A stretch of DNA of 64,000 nucleotides, from positions 1 to 64,000 of the forward strand of contig NZ_JBHRTR010000024.1 of assembly GCF_042646425.1 (NCBI RefSeq). Direction: 5' to 3'. The position numbers and the translations under genes were made by a program. Every line of letters starts with the position of its first letter. Positions within the stretch are counted from its first letter, which is position 1. This document shows, piece by piece, positions 45,111 to 55,568 of the stretch. The notes beneath the pieces were generated by a model, which saw only the letters and a list, made by a program, of their open reading frames with translations, was not told the origin of the DNA and did no database searches. The DNA comes from Marinibaculum pumilum (lineage in GTDB: Bacteria > Pseudomonadota > Alphaproteobacteria > Ferrovibrionales > Ferrovibrionaceae).

Positions 45111-47432
45111 CTACTCCGCCGCCCGTATCGCCGGCAACAGGGGACCGACCTTGCCGTCGCAATGGTCCTGCGCCCGCACCGCCGCCAGCGCCGTCATGTT
45201 GACCAGGCCCCGGGCGGTGATCGACTGCGTCACCGCATGCACCGACTTCTGCAGCCCCATCAGTACCGGCCCGACGGTGATCCCCTCCGTCAGGTGCCGG
45301 ATCAGGTTCACCGCGATGTTGGCGGCATCGACATTGGGCATGATCAGCAGGTTCGCGGTGCCGCTCAGCGGGCTTTCCGGGAACAGCTTGCGGCGGATCG
45401 CCTCGCTCAGCGCGCTGTCGCCCTTCATCTCGCCATCCACCTCCAGATGCGGCGCGTGGCGGTGCAGCAGCGCCGTGGCGCGGCGCATCTTCACGCAGGA
45501 GGGATCGTCGCTGGAGCCGAAATTGCTGTGGCTCAGCAGGGCGATCTTCGGCGTGATGCCGAAATAGCTGACATGGTCGGCCGCCAGCAGGGTCAGTTCG
45601 AAGATCTCCTCCGCCGTGGGGTTCGGCGTGACATTGGTGTCGGCGATGAAGATCGTGCCGCGGCCGGGGATCACCAGCACCTGCATGCAGGAGGGCTGCG
45701 TCACGTTGGGGCGCAGGCCGATGATGTCGACCAGGCGGCGCAGATGCCGGTGATGCTGGCCGAAGGTGCCGCAGATCAGGGTGTCGGCATCGTCGCGGCG
45801 CACCATCATGGCACCGATCAGGGTCGGGTTGGTGCGGATCGCATAGCGCGCCATGTCGGGGTCCGTGCCCTTGCGCGCCATGATCGAATGATAGTCGCGC
45901 CAGTAATCGTCGTAGCGCCAGTCATTGTCCGGGTCGATCAGCTGCACCTCGTCGTCCAGCCGCATCCGCAGGTGCAGCTTGGCAATGCGGCTTTCCACCA
46001 CCGACCGGCGGCCGATCAGGATCGGCTGCGCCAGGCCCTCGTCCAGCACGGTCTGGACGGCATGCAGCACGCGCCATTCCTCGCCCTCGGCAAAGGCCAC
46101 GCGCATCGGCCGCGAGCGCGCGCGCTCGAACACCGGCTTCATCAGGAAGCCGGTCTTGTAGACATATTCGCCCAGGGTCCGGCGGTAGGCGGCCATGTCC
46201 TCGATCGGCCGGCTGGCGACCCCGCTGGCCATCGCCGCCTCCGCCACCGCCGAGGAGACCTTGACGATCAGCCGCGGGTCGAACGGCTTGGGGATCAGGT
46301 ATTCGGGGCCGAAATCCAGGCCCCTTTCCGCGCCGTAGGCGCTGGCCACCTCGTCGGAGGTCTCTACCAGCGCCAGTTCGGCGATGGCATGCACCGCCGC
46401 CTTCTTCATCTCCTCGTTGATCGTGGTGGCGCCGACATCCAGCGCGCCGCGGAAGATGAAGGGGAAGCAGAGCAGGTTGTTGACCTGGTTGGGGAAATCC
46501 GACCGGCCGGTGGCGATCACCGCGTCGGGGCGCGCCTCCTTCGCCAGGTCGGGCATGATCTCCGGCCGCGGATTGGCGAGCGCCAGGATCAGCGGCCGGT
46601 CCGCCATCCGCTTCACCATCTCCGGCTTCAGGATGTCGGGGCCCGACAGGCCCAGGAACATGTCCGCGCCGCCGATCGCGTCATCCAGGGTCCGCCAGTC
46701 GGTCTCCCGCGCATAGCGCGCCTTGAACGGGTCCATCAGCTCGGTGCGGCCGGCATAGACCACGCCGGCCAGGTCGACGACGGTGATGTTCTCCTGCCGC
46801 AGGCCCAGCGCCACCAGCATGTCCAGGCAGGCCAGCGCGGCGGCGCCGGCGCCGGTGCAGACGAGGCGGATCTGGGTGATATCCTTTTCCACCACCCGCA
46901 GGCCGTTGATCGCCGCCGCGCCGACGCAGATCGCCGTGCCGTGCTGGTCGTCGTGCATGACCGGGATGTTCATCCGCTCCTTGCACTTCTGCTCCACGAT
47001 GAAGCATTCCGGCGCCTTGATATCCTCCAGGTTGATCGCCCCGAACGTCGGCTCCAGCGCACAGATCGCATCGACCAGCCGGTCGGCATCGGTTTCCGCC
47101 AGCTCGATATCGAACACGTCGATGCCGGCGAACTTCTTGAACAGGACCCCCTTGCCCTCCATCACCGGCTTCGAGGCGAGCGGGCCGATATTGCCCAGGC
47201 CCAGCACGGCAGTCCCGTTGGTGATGACGCCGACCAGGTTGCCGCGGACCGTGTACTGGGCGGCGTTCAGCGGGTCCTGCTGGATCGCCAGGCAGGCGGC
47301 GGCGACGCCGGGACTGTAGGCCAGCGACAGGTCCGCCTGGGTCCCCAGCGGCTTCGTCGGCGTGACCGACAGCTTCCCCGGCCGCGGTTCGCGATGATAG
47401 GCAAGCGCCCGGCTGTCCAGGTCCTGCGCCAT
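45111..47432 (-). CDS. maeB: NADP-dependent malic enzyme with phosphotransacetylase-like domain
   Basis: A 773-residue MaeB. The malic enzyme part (about 1-430) has YSPGVAAACLAI, VLGLGNIGPLASKPVMEGK, MHDDQHGTAI and the nucleotide site CTGAGAAALACLDML. The C-terminal part (about 430-773) is a phosphate acetyltransferase-like domain (GRRSVVESRI, then GPVLMGLQKSVHA), which in this group regulates the enzyme, with acetyl-CoA as inhibitor, rather than catalysing. It converts malate to pyruvate and NADPH. GGGAGAGGG precedes the ATG. A perfect dyad at 47492-47507 lies in its upstream region. It may be cotranscribed with ivd. Confidence 0.94.
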   Translation of the reverse strand: MAQDLDSRALAYHREPRPGKLSVTPTKPLGTQADLSLAYSPGVAAACLAIQQDPLNAAQYTVRGNLVGVITNGTAVLGLGNIGPLASKPVMEGKGVLFKKFAGIDVFDIELAETDADRLVDAICALEPTFGAINLEDIKAPECFIVEQKCKERMNIPVMHDDQHGTAICVGAAAINGLRVVEKDITQIRLVCTGAGAAALACLDMLVALGLRQENITVVDLAGVVYAGRTELMDPFKARYARETDWRTLDDAIGGADMFLGLSGPDILKPEMVKRMADRPLILALANPRPEIMPDLAKEARPDAVIATGRSDFPNQVNNLLCFPFIFRGALDVGATTINEEMKKAAVHAIAELALVETSDEVASAYGAERGLDFGPEYLIPKPFDPRLIVKVSSAVAEAAMASGVASRPIEDMAAYRRTLGEYVYKTGFLMKPVFERARSRPMRVAFAEGEEWRVLHAVQTVLDEGLAQPILIGRRSVVESRIAKLHLRMRLDDEVQLIDPDNDWRYDDYWRDYHSIMARKGTDPDMARYAIRTNPTLIGAMMVRRDDADTLICGTFGQHHRHLRRLVDIIGLRPNVTQPSCMQVLVIPGRGTIFIADTNVTPNPTAEEIFELTLLAADHVSYFGITPKIALLSHSNFGSSDDPSCVKMRRATALLHRHAPHLEVDGEMKGDSALSEAIRRKLFPESPLSGTANLLIMPNVDAANIAVNLIRHLTEGITVGPVLMGLQKSVHAVTQSITARGLVNMTALAAVRAQDHCDGKVGPLLPAIRAAE

Positions 47433-47824
47433 GACCCTCTCCCGATCTTCTACTTATGAAAAATCAACGGCTTGCCGTCGTTTTTTTGGATATGACGCGA
47501 GCGTCATGCCATAAGCCGTATTGGCTTCGGCCAAGACGCAGTATCGCGCGGCGGCACCGGCCGTGACAAGCGGGGAGAATGGCGCTCTGCGGCAGGTTCC
47601 AGGCCAGCCATGGGGCGCTCTGCCCCGGGCACAGGGGCCTGCGGGCAGCGCAGGCGGGATGGGGAGAGGGCGAGGCTCAAGGCGGCTCTGCAGGCAGGTC
47701 GCGGGGCGGTCGTCGCCTGGCAGCGAAGCGGCCGCCCGCTCTCCGAGCATTGGGGGAGCGTCAGGGGACAAGGCGGGCCCGCCTCCTGCACCTCTGCCTT
47801 CGGCCCGCGATGCATCGACGTCGA
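47433..47824. other. 392-base region upstream of maeB
   Basis: No gene is supported. It holds the maeB promoter, a perfect dyad at 47492-47507, and a 14-base self-complementary AGGCGGGCCCGCCT at 47771-47784 just beyond the small ORF, which may help end that transcript. The centre is GC-rich and without clear coding signal on either strand. Confidence 0.4.
47492..47507. promoter_or_regulatory. dyad upstream of maeB
   Basis: ATGACGC at 47492-47498 and its complement GCGTCAT at 47501-47507 with a two-base centre, 60 bases upstream of the maeB start. Perfect 7-bp arms in a promoter position suggest a transcription factor site; the factor is unknown. Confidence 0.4.
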
Positions 47825-47989
47825 TCAGCCGAACATCTTCTCGCCGAGTGAATTGATAAAGCCGGAGAAATCGAACCCACCGCCGCCGACATCGTCGAGC
47901 TGCCCGACCGGGATCCGGTCGATGGGAGTGCGGTCGACGGAAATCTCGCTCGCGGCGCCATCTCCGCCATCCTGTTCGGTCCGCTCCAT
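47825..47989 (-). CDS. possible 54-residue small protein
   Basis: A small ORF on the minus strand with AAAGGGG before the ATG at 47989. The product is acidic at first (MERTEQDGGDG), has a Pro-containing middle (TPIDRIPVGQLDDV) and ends with a Gly/Phe-rich segment, GGGGFDFSGFINSLG, then EKMFG. The third-position GC and the ordered-looking tail favour a real product, but I recognise no family. It lies downstream of the FliN-like gene and the tRNA on the same strand. It could be non-coding; treat as provisional. Confidence 0.4.
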   Translation of the reverse strand: MERTEQDGGDGAASEISVDRTPIDRIPVGQLDDVGGGGFDFSGFINSLGEKMFG

Positions 47990-48203
47990 GTCATGCCCCT
48001 TTCCCTGTAGCCTGACATCGGGGCCGGTCGACGATCCCGATGCCAATGGATGTGATGGGATGCAGATGGCGTCGACGGCCGCTGTCCTCAACGCGGCGAC
48101 ATGCAGCGACACCGATCGCCCGGATCCGGTCACCAGGCGGGCGGTGACGGAGAGGGCGATAGGGGACCGGATCTCCGGCAGGAATGTCAGGGGAGAGAGT
48201 GTG

Positions 48204-48290
48204 TGGTGCGGTCGAGAAGACTCGAACTTCCACCCCGTTTCCGGGACAGCGACCTCAACGCTGCGCGTCTACCAATTCCGCCACGACCGC
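48204..48290 (-). tRNA. tRNA-Leu (anticodon GAG)
   Basis: An 87-base class II tRNA including an encoded CCA (48204-48206). The acceptor stem is GCGGTCG with CGACCGC; the anticodon stem CAGCG/CGCTG encloses TTGAGGT, giving anticodon GAG; a long variable arm has stem CCCG/CGGG; the T arm has loop TTCGAGT. It reads CTC and CTT leucine codons. It lies between the small ORF and the FliN-like gene; no direct repeat of its 3' end suggesting integration was found nearby. Confidence 0.95.
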
Positions 48291-48430
48291 ACGTGCGGCA
48301 GGCGTGATTGTCCGACACCTGCCGTGGAAAGGAAAGGGCTGATAGCAAATCGGCCGTTCCCCCGCAAGGGCGGAATGCGGCGGCCGACCAGGCGCCCCAC
48401 GGGCGCGGCGCCGACCTGCGTCCTGAGCCG

Positions 48431-48664
48431 CTACTGGTTCACCGTCTCGGTGATCGAGATCGCCACATTCTCGCCCGAGACGACGATCTCACCGCGGGCG
48501 ATCAGCTTGTTGTTGGCGAAGATCCAGGCATGGTCGTCCAGCTTCGCGTTCAGCTCGATCACGGCGCCGCGGCCCATCTTCAGCAGCTGGTTGATCGGCA
48601 TCGTCGCCTTGCCGAGCACCACGGAGATCTCGACATCGACATCTTCGACAGCCGTATTGGCCAT
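48431..48664 (-). CDS. stand-alone FliN/SpoA domain protein
   Basis: A 77-residue protein that is almost only the SpoA domain of FliN/YscQ: DVDVEISVVLGKATMPINQLLKMG, then VIELNAK and LIARGEIVVSGENVAISITE. FliN forms the flagellar switch C ring or the type III secretion sorting platform. It is shorter than flagellar FliN (usually 100-140), lacking the N-terminal extension, and no flagellar, secretion or CheC gene is near. GGAGGAG precedes the ATG at 48664. It may still be the cell's FliN, encoded apart from the flagellar cluster, or an orphan SpoA protein of other use. Confidence 0.82.
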   Translation of the reverse strand: MANTAVEDVDVEISVVLGKATMPINQLLKMGRGAVIELNAKLDDHAWIFANNKLIARGEIVVSGENVAISITETVNQ

Positions 48665-48739
48665 GGAGCACTCCTCCGCACTAAGTTGACGGAGTGTAGC
48701 ACCGCCGCCATGACCACGCGAACCGCCGGAGACGAGCCG

Positions 48740-49498
48740 ATGTCCAGCCCCGCCCCCTTGCCGCCGGAAGACAGGCTGCTGTCCGACACGGGCCTGACGG
48801 CGCCGGCGCCGGCCCTGCCCGGGGTGGCCTGGCGGATCGACTATGCGCCGGTGCCCTATGAAGCGGCGGTGGCGGCGATGGAGGCGCAGGTCGCCGCGAT
48901 CCGTGCCGGCACCGCGCCGGAGCTGATCTGGCTGCTGCAGCATCCGCCGCTCTACACCGCCGGCACCTCGGCGCGGGAAGCCGACCTGCGGGATCCGGAC
49001 CGGTTCCCGGTCTACAAGGCCGGGCGCGGCGGCCAGTACACCTATCACGGCCCCGGCCAGCGGGTTGCCTATGTGATGCTGGACCTGTCGCGGCGCGACC
49101 GCGATCTGCGCGGCTTCGTCTGCGCCGTGGAGCAATGGGTGATCGACACCCTCGCCCGCTTCAACGTCACCGCCGAGCGGCGGCAGGGCCGGGTCGGCGT
49201 CTGGGTGGACCGCCACCGGCAGGACCCGGCGCAGCCCGCCGGCCGCGAGGACAAGATCGCCGCGATCGGCGTGCGGGTGCGCCACTGGGTGACCTTCCAC
49301 GGCATGAGCCTGAACGTCGACTGCGACCTGGACCATTACGGCGGCATCGTCCCCTGCGGCATCGCCGAACATGGCGTCACCTCGCTCTGGGACCTGGGAC
49401 TGACGCCGACCATGGCCGATGTCGATGCCGCGTTGCGCGACACCGCAGGCGCGCTGGGCCGCCCGGCAACCTGCGCCGCACTGCCGGTCGCGACATGA
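48740..49498 (+). CDS. lipB: lipoyl(octanoyl) transferase
   Basis: A 252-residue LipB, transferring octanoyl from acyl carrier protein to lipoyl domains. The substrate loop GRGGQYTYHGPGQ is at 95-107, the catalytic Lys 172 is in DKIAAIGVRV and the catalytic C206 in GGIVPCGIAEHGVTS. The ATG at 48740 has GGAG eight bases upstream; an ATG ten codons earlier lacks it. The stop overlaps the next gene by ATGA. LipA is not in the window. Confidence 0.95.
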   Translation: MSSPAPLPPEDRLLSDTGLTAPAPALPGVAWRIDYAPVPYEAAVAAMEAQVAAIRAGTAPELIWLLQHPPLYTAGTSAREADLRDPDRFPVYKAGRGGQYTYHGPGQRVAYVMLDLSRRDRDLRGFVCAVEQWVIDTLARFNVTAERRQGRVGVWVDRHRQDPAQPAGREDKIAAIGVRVRHWVTFHGMSLNVDCDLDHYGGIVPCGIAEHGVTSLWDLGLTPTMADVDAALRDTAGALGRPATCAALPVAT

Positions 49499-51456
49499 AC
49501 ATCCTCGCCCTGAATTTCGGCCATGACGCCGCGGTCGCGGTACTGGACGAGCGGCAGATCAGGAACTGCCTGATGCGGGAACGCAGCACCCGCGTGAAGC
49601 ATCATATGGGCCTTTCGATCGACCTGATCGACAGGGCCCTGGAGGATGCCGGCCTGACGGTGGCCGATATCGACTATTGCGCCATCGTCTCATCGCAGTG
49701 GATCGAAGTGATACTGCCGGCGGAGATCCCTCTCGACATCCGCTTCACCCTTCACCCCGGGCATCCGGAGTCGCACGATCCTGCCACCGCGGCGCAGTAT
49801 GGCGCACGGGCACAGGCCGCACAGTCGATCGACCCCGTCATTCGCAGCCTGCTCGCTGCCCAGGATGCCCGCAGCAAGGCTTTCATCACCACGATATTTC
49901 CGGAGGGGCGCGACTACGACGCCACCGCATGGCGCCACATCCCCCTCCCAGACACCTACATCTTTCCCGAGGACTGGAAGCGGTGCCGGACCCTGGCAGA
50001 GATCGCCCGCCAACGGATCGACCTCGCGGCATTGCAACCCCGGCTGCGCCAGTTCGACCTGCCGGTCACCGTCACCCTGCATGGCCGCGAGATCCCAGGA
50101 TACTGCGTCCACCACCATCTGGCACACGCGGCTTCCAGCTTTCACCAGTCCGGCTTCGAGGAAGCGGGAATCCTGTCGAACGACGGGGCCGGCGCCACCG
50201 ACTATCTGTCGGGACTGTTCCTCTACGGCAGCGGCGGACGCATCTATCCACTGTTCCCGCACTACAACACGGTCGGGTCGATCTACCTGCTGATCTCCCG
50301 GCACCTGAAGCTCGGCGGGTGGGACGCCTCCGGCAAGCTGATGGGCCTGGCCTCCTACGGCGAACCGGCCTTCTTCCGGCCGGACTTCGTCGGCAATCGC
50401 TACGACCGGGGTCTCGACAGCTCAGAGGGCTACGAGGAATGGTTGTCCCACTGCGAGCGGCAGGCACATGCGCAGGGCTACGATGTCGGGCCGCTGGCCC
50501 GCCCGGCCGTCGCCACCGCTCCGATCAACGCCGACATCGCGGCCAGCTCGCAGAAGCTGCTGGAACAGACCCTCCTGTCGTCGGCCCGCTGCCTGCACCG
50601 CCTGCTGGAGAATTCGGGTCTGCCAGCGACGCAGATCTGCCATACCGGCGGTACCGCGCTCAGTTGCCCGGCAAACACTCTGATTGCCCATGCGAGCGGC
50701 TTCGACCGGCTGTTCGTGGACCCCGGATGCAACGACAGCGGCCTCGCGATCGGGGCCGGCCTGTTCCTGCGCCACCAGATCCTCGACCTGCCGCCCGGCC
50801 GCATAGCGACCACGCCCTATCTGGGGCCTTGCCGCCAGGCAGCCGAGGTCGACAGGGCCTATGACACCTTCCGCGGCGACCTGGTCGAGATCGCGGTGGA
50901 GGATGCCGCCACGGACGCGGCGGACCGACTCGCCCGCAACGAGGTGGTGGCATGGTTCGAGGGGCGCAGCGAGATCGGACCACGCGCCCTCGGCCACCGC
51001 TCGATCCTGGCGGACCCGCGTCACGGCGCGAACCTGTTGCGGGTGAACGCCATCAAGGGCCGGGAAAGCTGGCGGCCCTTCGCGCCGGCTGTCCTGGCGG
51101 AGGAAGCCGCGAACTGGTTCGCCGGCGCCCCACTGCCCTCGCCCTACATGCTGCTGACGGCCGAAGTGCTCCGCCCCGACCTGGTTCCGGCGATCACCCA
51201 TGTGGACGGCACGGCGCGCCTGCAGACCGTGGATGCGTCCTGCGGCGCCTTCCATGAATTGCTGCAGGCCTTTTTCCGGCTGACCGGCGTGCCGATCGTG
51301 ATCAACACCTCCTTCAACGGCCCGGGCGAGCCGATCGTGGAGACGCCGGCGCAGGCCATGGCCTTTCTTGCGTCGACGGAGCTGGACTGCCTGTATGTCG
51401 ACGGCCGCAGCTTCATGCGGCGGTCCGGCGCGGAGACCCGCCGGGAAGCATCCTGA
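49495..51456 (+). CDS. NodU/TobZ-type carbamoyltransferase
   Basis: A 653-residue O-carbamoyltransferase. The N-terminal Kae1-like half opens with ILALNFGHDAAVAVLDE, has H206-HHLAH211 for metal/adenylate chemistry and a Gly-rich ILSNDGAGATDYLSG. Later come WFEGRSEIGPRALGHRS (487-503), KGRESWRPFAPAV and VINTSFNGPGEPIVETPAQAM, the C-terminal YrdC-linked signature. Relatives use carbamoyl phosphate and ATP to carbamoylate Nod factors, aminoglycosides or other hydroxyl compounds. No glycan or antibiotic genes are near; its start overlaps lipB. Its GC looks slightly lower than lipB's. The acceptor is unknown. Confidence 0.9.
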   Translation: MNILALNFGHDAAVAVLDERQIRNCLMRERSTRVKHHMGLSIDLIDRALEDAGLTVADIDYCAIVSSQWIEVILPAEIPLDIRFTLHPGHPESHDPATAAQYGARAQAAQSIDPVIRSLLAAQDARSKAFITTIFPEGRDYDATAWRHIPLPDTYIFPEDWKRCRTLAEIARQRIDLAALQPRLRQFDLPVTVTLHGREIPGYCVHHHLAHAASSFHQSGFEEAGILSNDGAGATDYLSGLFLYGSGGRIYPLFPHYNTVGSIYLLISRHLKLGGWDASGKLMGLASYGEPAFFRPDFVGNRYDRGLDSSEGYEEWLSHCERQAHAQGYDVGPLARPAVATAPINADIAASSQKLLEQTLLSSARCLHRLLENSGLPATQICHTGGTALSCPANTLIAHASGFDRLFVDPGCNDSGLAIGAGLFLRHQILDLPPGRIATTPYLGPCRQAAEVDRAYDTFRGDLVEIAVEDAATDAADRLARNEVVAWFEGRSEIGPRALGHRSILADPRHGANLLRVNAIKGRESWRPFAPAVLAEEAANWFAGAPLPSPYMLLTAEVLRPDLVPAITHVDGTARLQTVDASCGAFHELLQAFFRLTGVPIVINTSFNGPGEPIVETPAQAMAFLASTELDCLYVDGRSFMRRSGAETRREAS

Positions 51457-51483
51457 CGGCTGCCGCCTGCCGAGGCGACCGGC

Positions 51484-51786
51484 TCAGGCGTCCGGCCGAC
51501 GCACGAAGCTGGTCAGGTCGACCGCGCCGCCCTCATCGAAGGGCAGCGAGGGTTCGACCCGGACATTGCTGACGGCGGAAGCCGGCGGGCCGATCCACAG
51601 TTCCTGCACCACCAGGTCGACCTGGGCCGCATTGCCGTGCAGCAGCAGCTCCACGGAACCGCTGCGGCGGTTGCGCACCCAGCCGGTGAGCGCGCGGTCC
51701 ACGGCCAGGTTGCGCACCCAGTCGCGGAAGCCGACGCCCTGGACGCGACCGCTGACCTCCACGCGGACGGTCTTCACCGATTGCAT
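51484..51786 (-). CDS. acyP: acylphosphatase
   Basis: A 100-residue acylphosphatase, hydrolysing acyl phosphates such as acetyl or carbamoyl phosphate. The phosphate loop GRVQGVGFR has the catalytic R21, and N39 is in GWVRNRRSG. The length is normal for the family. The gene starts 37 bases after pccA stops and on the same strand, so it is probably the last gene of pccB-pccA-acyP. Carboxyphosphate formed in biotin carboxylase is an acyl phosphate, a possible reason for this linkage, though not shown. Confidence 0.9.
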   Translation of the reverse strand: MQSVKTVRVEVSGRVQGVGFRDWVRNLAVDRALTGWVRNRRSGSVELLLHGNAAQVDLVVQELWIGPPASAVSNVRVEPSLPFDEGGAVDLTSFVRRPDA

Positions 51787-51823
51787 CGCGGTGCTCCTTC
51801 CGGACTGCTGGCGCGAAGGGCTG

Positions 51824-53818
<1,995 letters not shown>

Positions 53819-53830
53819 CGCGAGGGGCCC

Positions 53831-55363
53831 TTACAGCGGGATATTGTCGTGCTTCTTCCACGGATTCTCGAGCTGCTTGCTCTCGAGCATCCGCAGGCCC
53901 TTGGCGATCCGCCAGCGGGTGCCGTGCGGCATGATCACGTCGTCGATGAAGCCGCGATTGCCGGCGACGAAGGGGTTGGCGAACTTGTCCTGGTAGTCCG
54001 CCGTGCGCCGGGCGATCTTTTCCGGGTCGTTCAGCTCGCTGCGGTAGATGATCTCCACCGCGCCCTTGGCGCCCATCACCGCGATCTCCGCCGTCGGCCA
54101 GGCATAGTTCAGGTCGCCGCGCAGATGCTTGGAGCTCATCACATCGTAGGCGCCGCCATAGGCCTTGCGGGTGATCACGGTGATCTTCGGCGTGGTGGCC
54201 TCCGCATAGGCGAACAAGAGCTTCGCGCCATGCTTGATGATGCCGCCGAATTCCTGCGCCGTGCCCGGCAGGAAGCCCGGCACGTCGACGAAGGTGACGA
54301 TCGGGATGTCGTAGCAGTCGCAGAACCGGACGAAGCGCGCCGCCTTGCGGGAGGAGGCGATGTCCAGGCAGCCCGCCAGCACCATGGGCTGGTTGGCCAC
54401 GATGCCGACGGTGCGGCCGTCGATCCGCGCCATGCCGATGATGATGTTCTTGGCATAGGCCGGCTGCAGCTCGAAGAAATCGCCGTCATCCACCACCTTG
54501 TGGATCAGCTCGAGCATGTCGTAGGGCTTGTTCGGGTTCGCCGGCACCAGGCTGTCGAGCGACATCTCCTGCCGGTCCGACGGATCGGCGGTCGCCTGCC
54601 GCGGCACGTCGTGGCGGTTGGACAGCGGCAGGAAGTCGAAGAAGCGGCGCACCTGGTGCAGCGCCTCGACATCGTTCTCGAACGCGACATCGGCCACGGC
54701 CGACTTAGTGGTGTGGGTGATGGCGCCGCCGAGCTCCTCCTGGGTCACCACCTCCTGCGTGACCGTCTTCACCACGTCCGGTCCGGTAACGAACATGTAG
54801 GACGAATCCTTCACCATGAAGATGAAGTCTGTCATCGCCGGGCTGTAGACGGCGCCGCCGGCGCAGGGACCCATGATCACGGAGATCTGCGGCACCACAC
54901 CGGAGGCATTGACGTTGCGCTGGAACACCTCGGCATAGCCGGCCAGGCTGTCGACCCCTTCCTGGATGCGGGCGCCGCCGGAATCGTTCAGGCCGATCAC
55001 CGGCGCGCCGACCTGGATCGCCTTGTCCATCACCTTGCAGATCTTTGCCGCATGCTGCGACGACAGCGCGCCGCCGAACACGGTGAAGTCCTGGCTGAAG
55101 ACGAAGACCAGGCGCCCGTTGATGGAACCGTAGCCGGTGACCACGCCGTCGCCGGGGACCTTCTGCTCCTCCATGCCGAAATCGCTGCAGGTATGTTCGA
55201 CGAACATGTCCCACTCCTCGAAGGAGCCGGGGTCGAGGAGAAGCTCCAGCCGCTCGCGGGCGGTCAGCTTTCCCTTGCCGTGTTGCGCCGTGATGCGGCG
55301 CTCGCCGCCGCCCATCCGGGCCTCGGCGCGCTTCTCTTCGAGCAGCTTGACGATATCGCGCAT
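53831..55363 (-). CDS. pccB: propionyl-CoA carboxylase, carboxyltransferase subunit
   Basis: A 510-residue beta subunit with KLTARERLELLLDPGSFEEWDMFVEH, VFSQDFTVFGGALS, GLNDSGGARIQEGVDSLAGYAEVF, GPCAGGAVYSPAMTDF and the late DVPGFLPGTAQEFGGII and YGGAYDVMSSKHLRGD, which fit propionyl-CoA carboxylase. The ATG at 55363 starts MRDIVKLLEEKR; GGAAG is just upstream. It is the first gene of the operon pccB-pccA-acyP. The 205-base gap before it contains no PccR-like TTTGCAAA pair. Confidence 0.95.
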   Translation of the reverse strand: MRDIVKLLEEKRAEARMGGGERRITAQHGKGKLTARERLELLLDPGSFEEWDMFVEHTCSDFGMEEQKVPGDGVVTGYGSINGRLVFVFSQDFTVFGGALSSQHAAKICKVMDKAIQVGAPVIGLNDSGGARIQEGVDSLAGYAEVFQRNVNASGVVPQISVIMGPCAGGAVYSPAMTDFIFMVKDSSYMFVTGPDVVKTVTQEVVTQEELGGAITHTTKSAVADVAFENDVEALHQVRRFFDFLPLSNRHDVPRQATADPSDRQEMSLDSLVPANPNKPYDMLELIHKVVDDGDFFELQPAYAKNIIIGMARIDGRTVGIVANQPMVLAGCLDIASSRKAARFVRFCDCYDIPIVTFVDVPGFLPGTAQEFGGIIKHGAKLLFAYAEATTPKITVITRKAYGGAYDVMSSKHLRGDLNYAWPTAEIAVMGAKGAVEIIYRSELNDPEKIARRTADYQDKFANPFVAGNRGFIDDVIMPHGTRWRIAKGLRMLESKQLENPWKKHDNIPL

Positions 55364-55568
55364 TCTTCCGCTTTTGTTTGTGTGTTGGCCGGGCGGGGTG
55401 GGACGGGAGACGGATCGTGACGCGCCGCAGCGGCGCAGATCATGCCCGCGATTGCGCGCGTCCCCCCAGATCATGGGTTCGATAGCATGATGCCGCGGCG
55501 GTGGCCAGATTCGCCCGCGGCGGGCGGCGGCTTCCGGGACTGCGCCCCGCCGGACAGAGGCCGGCCGG

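Noticed and set aside
47467..47487. Small hairpin followed by seven T on the plus strand
   Set aside because: There is no plus-strand gene before it to terminate, and the stem has only five pairs.
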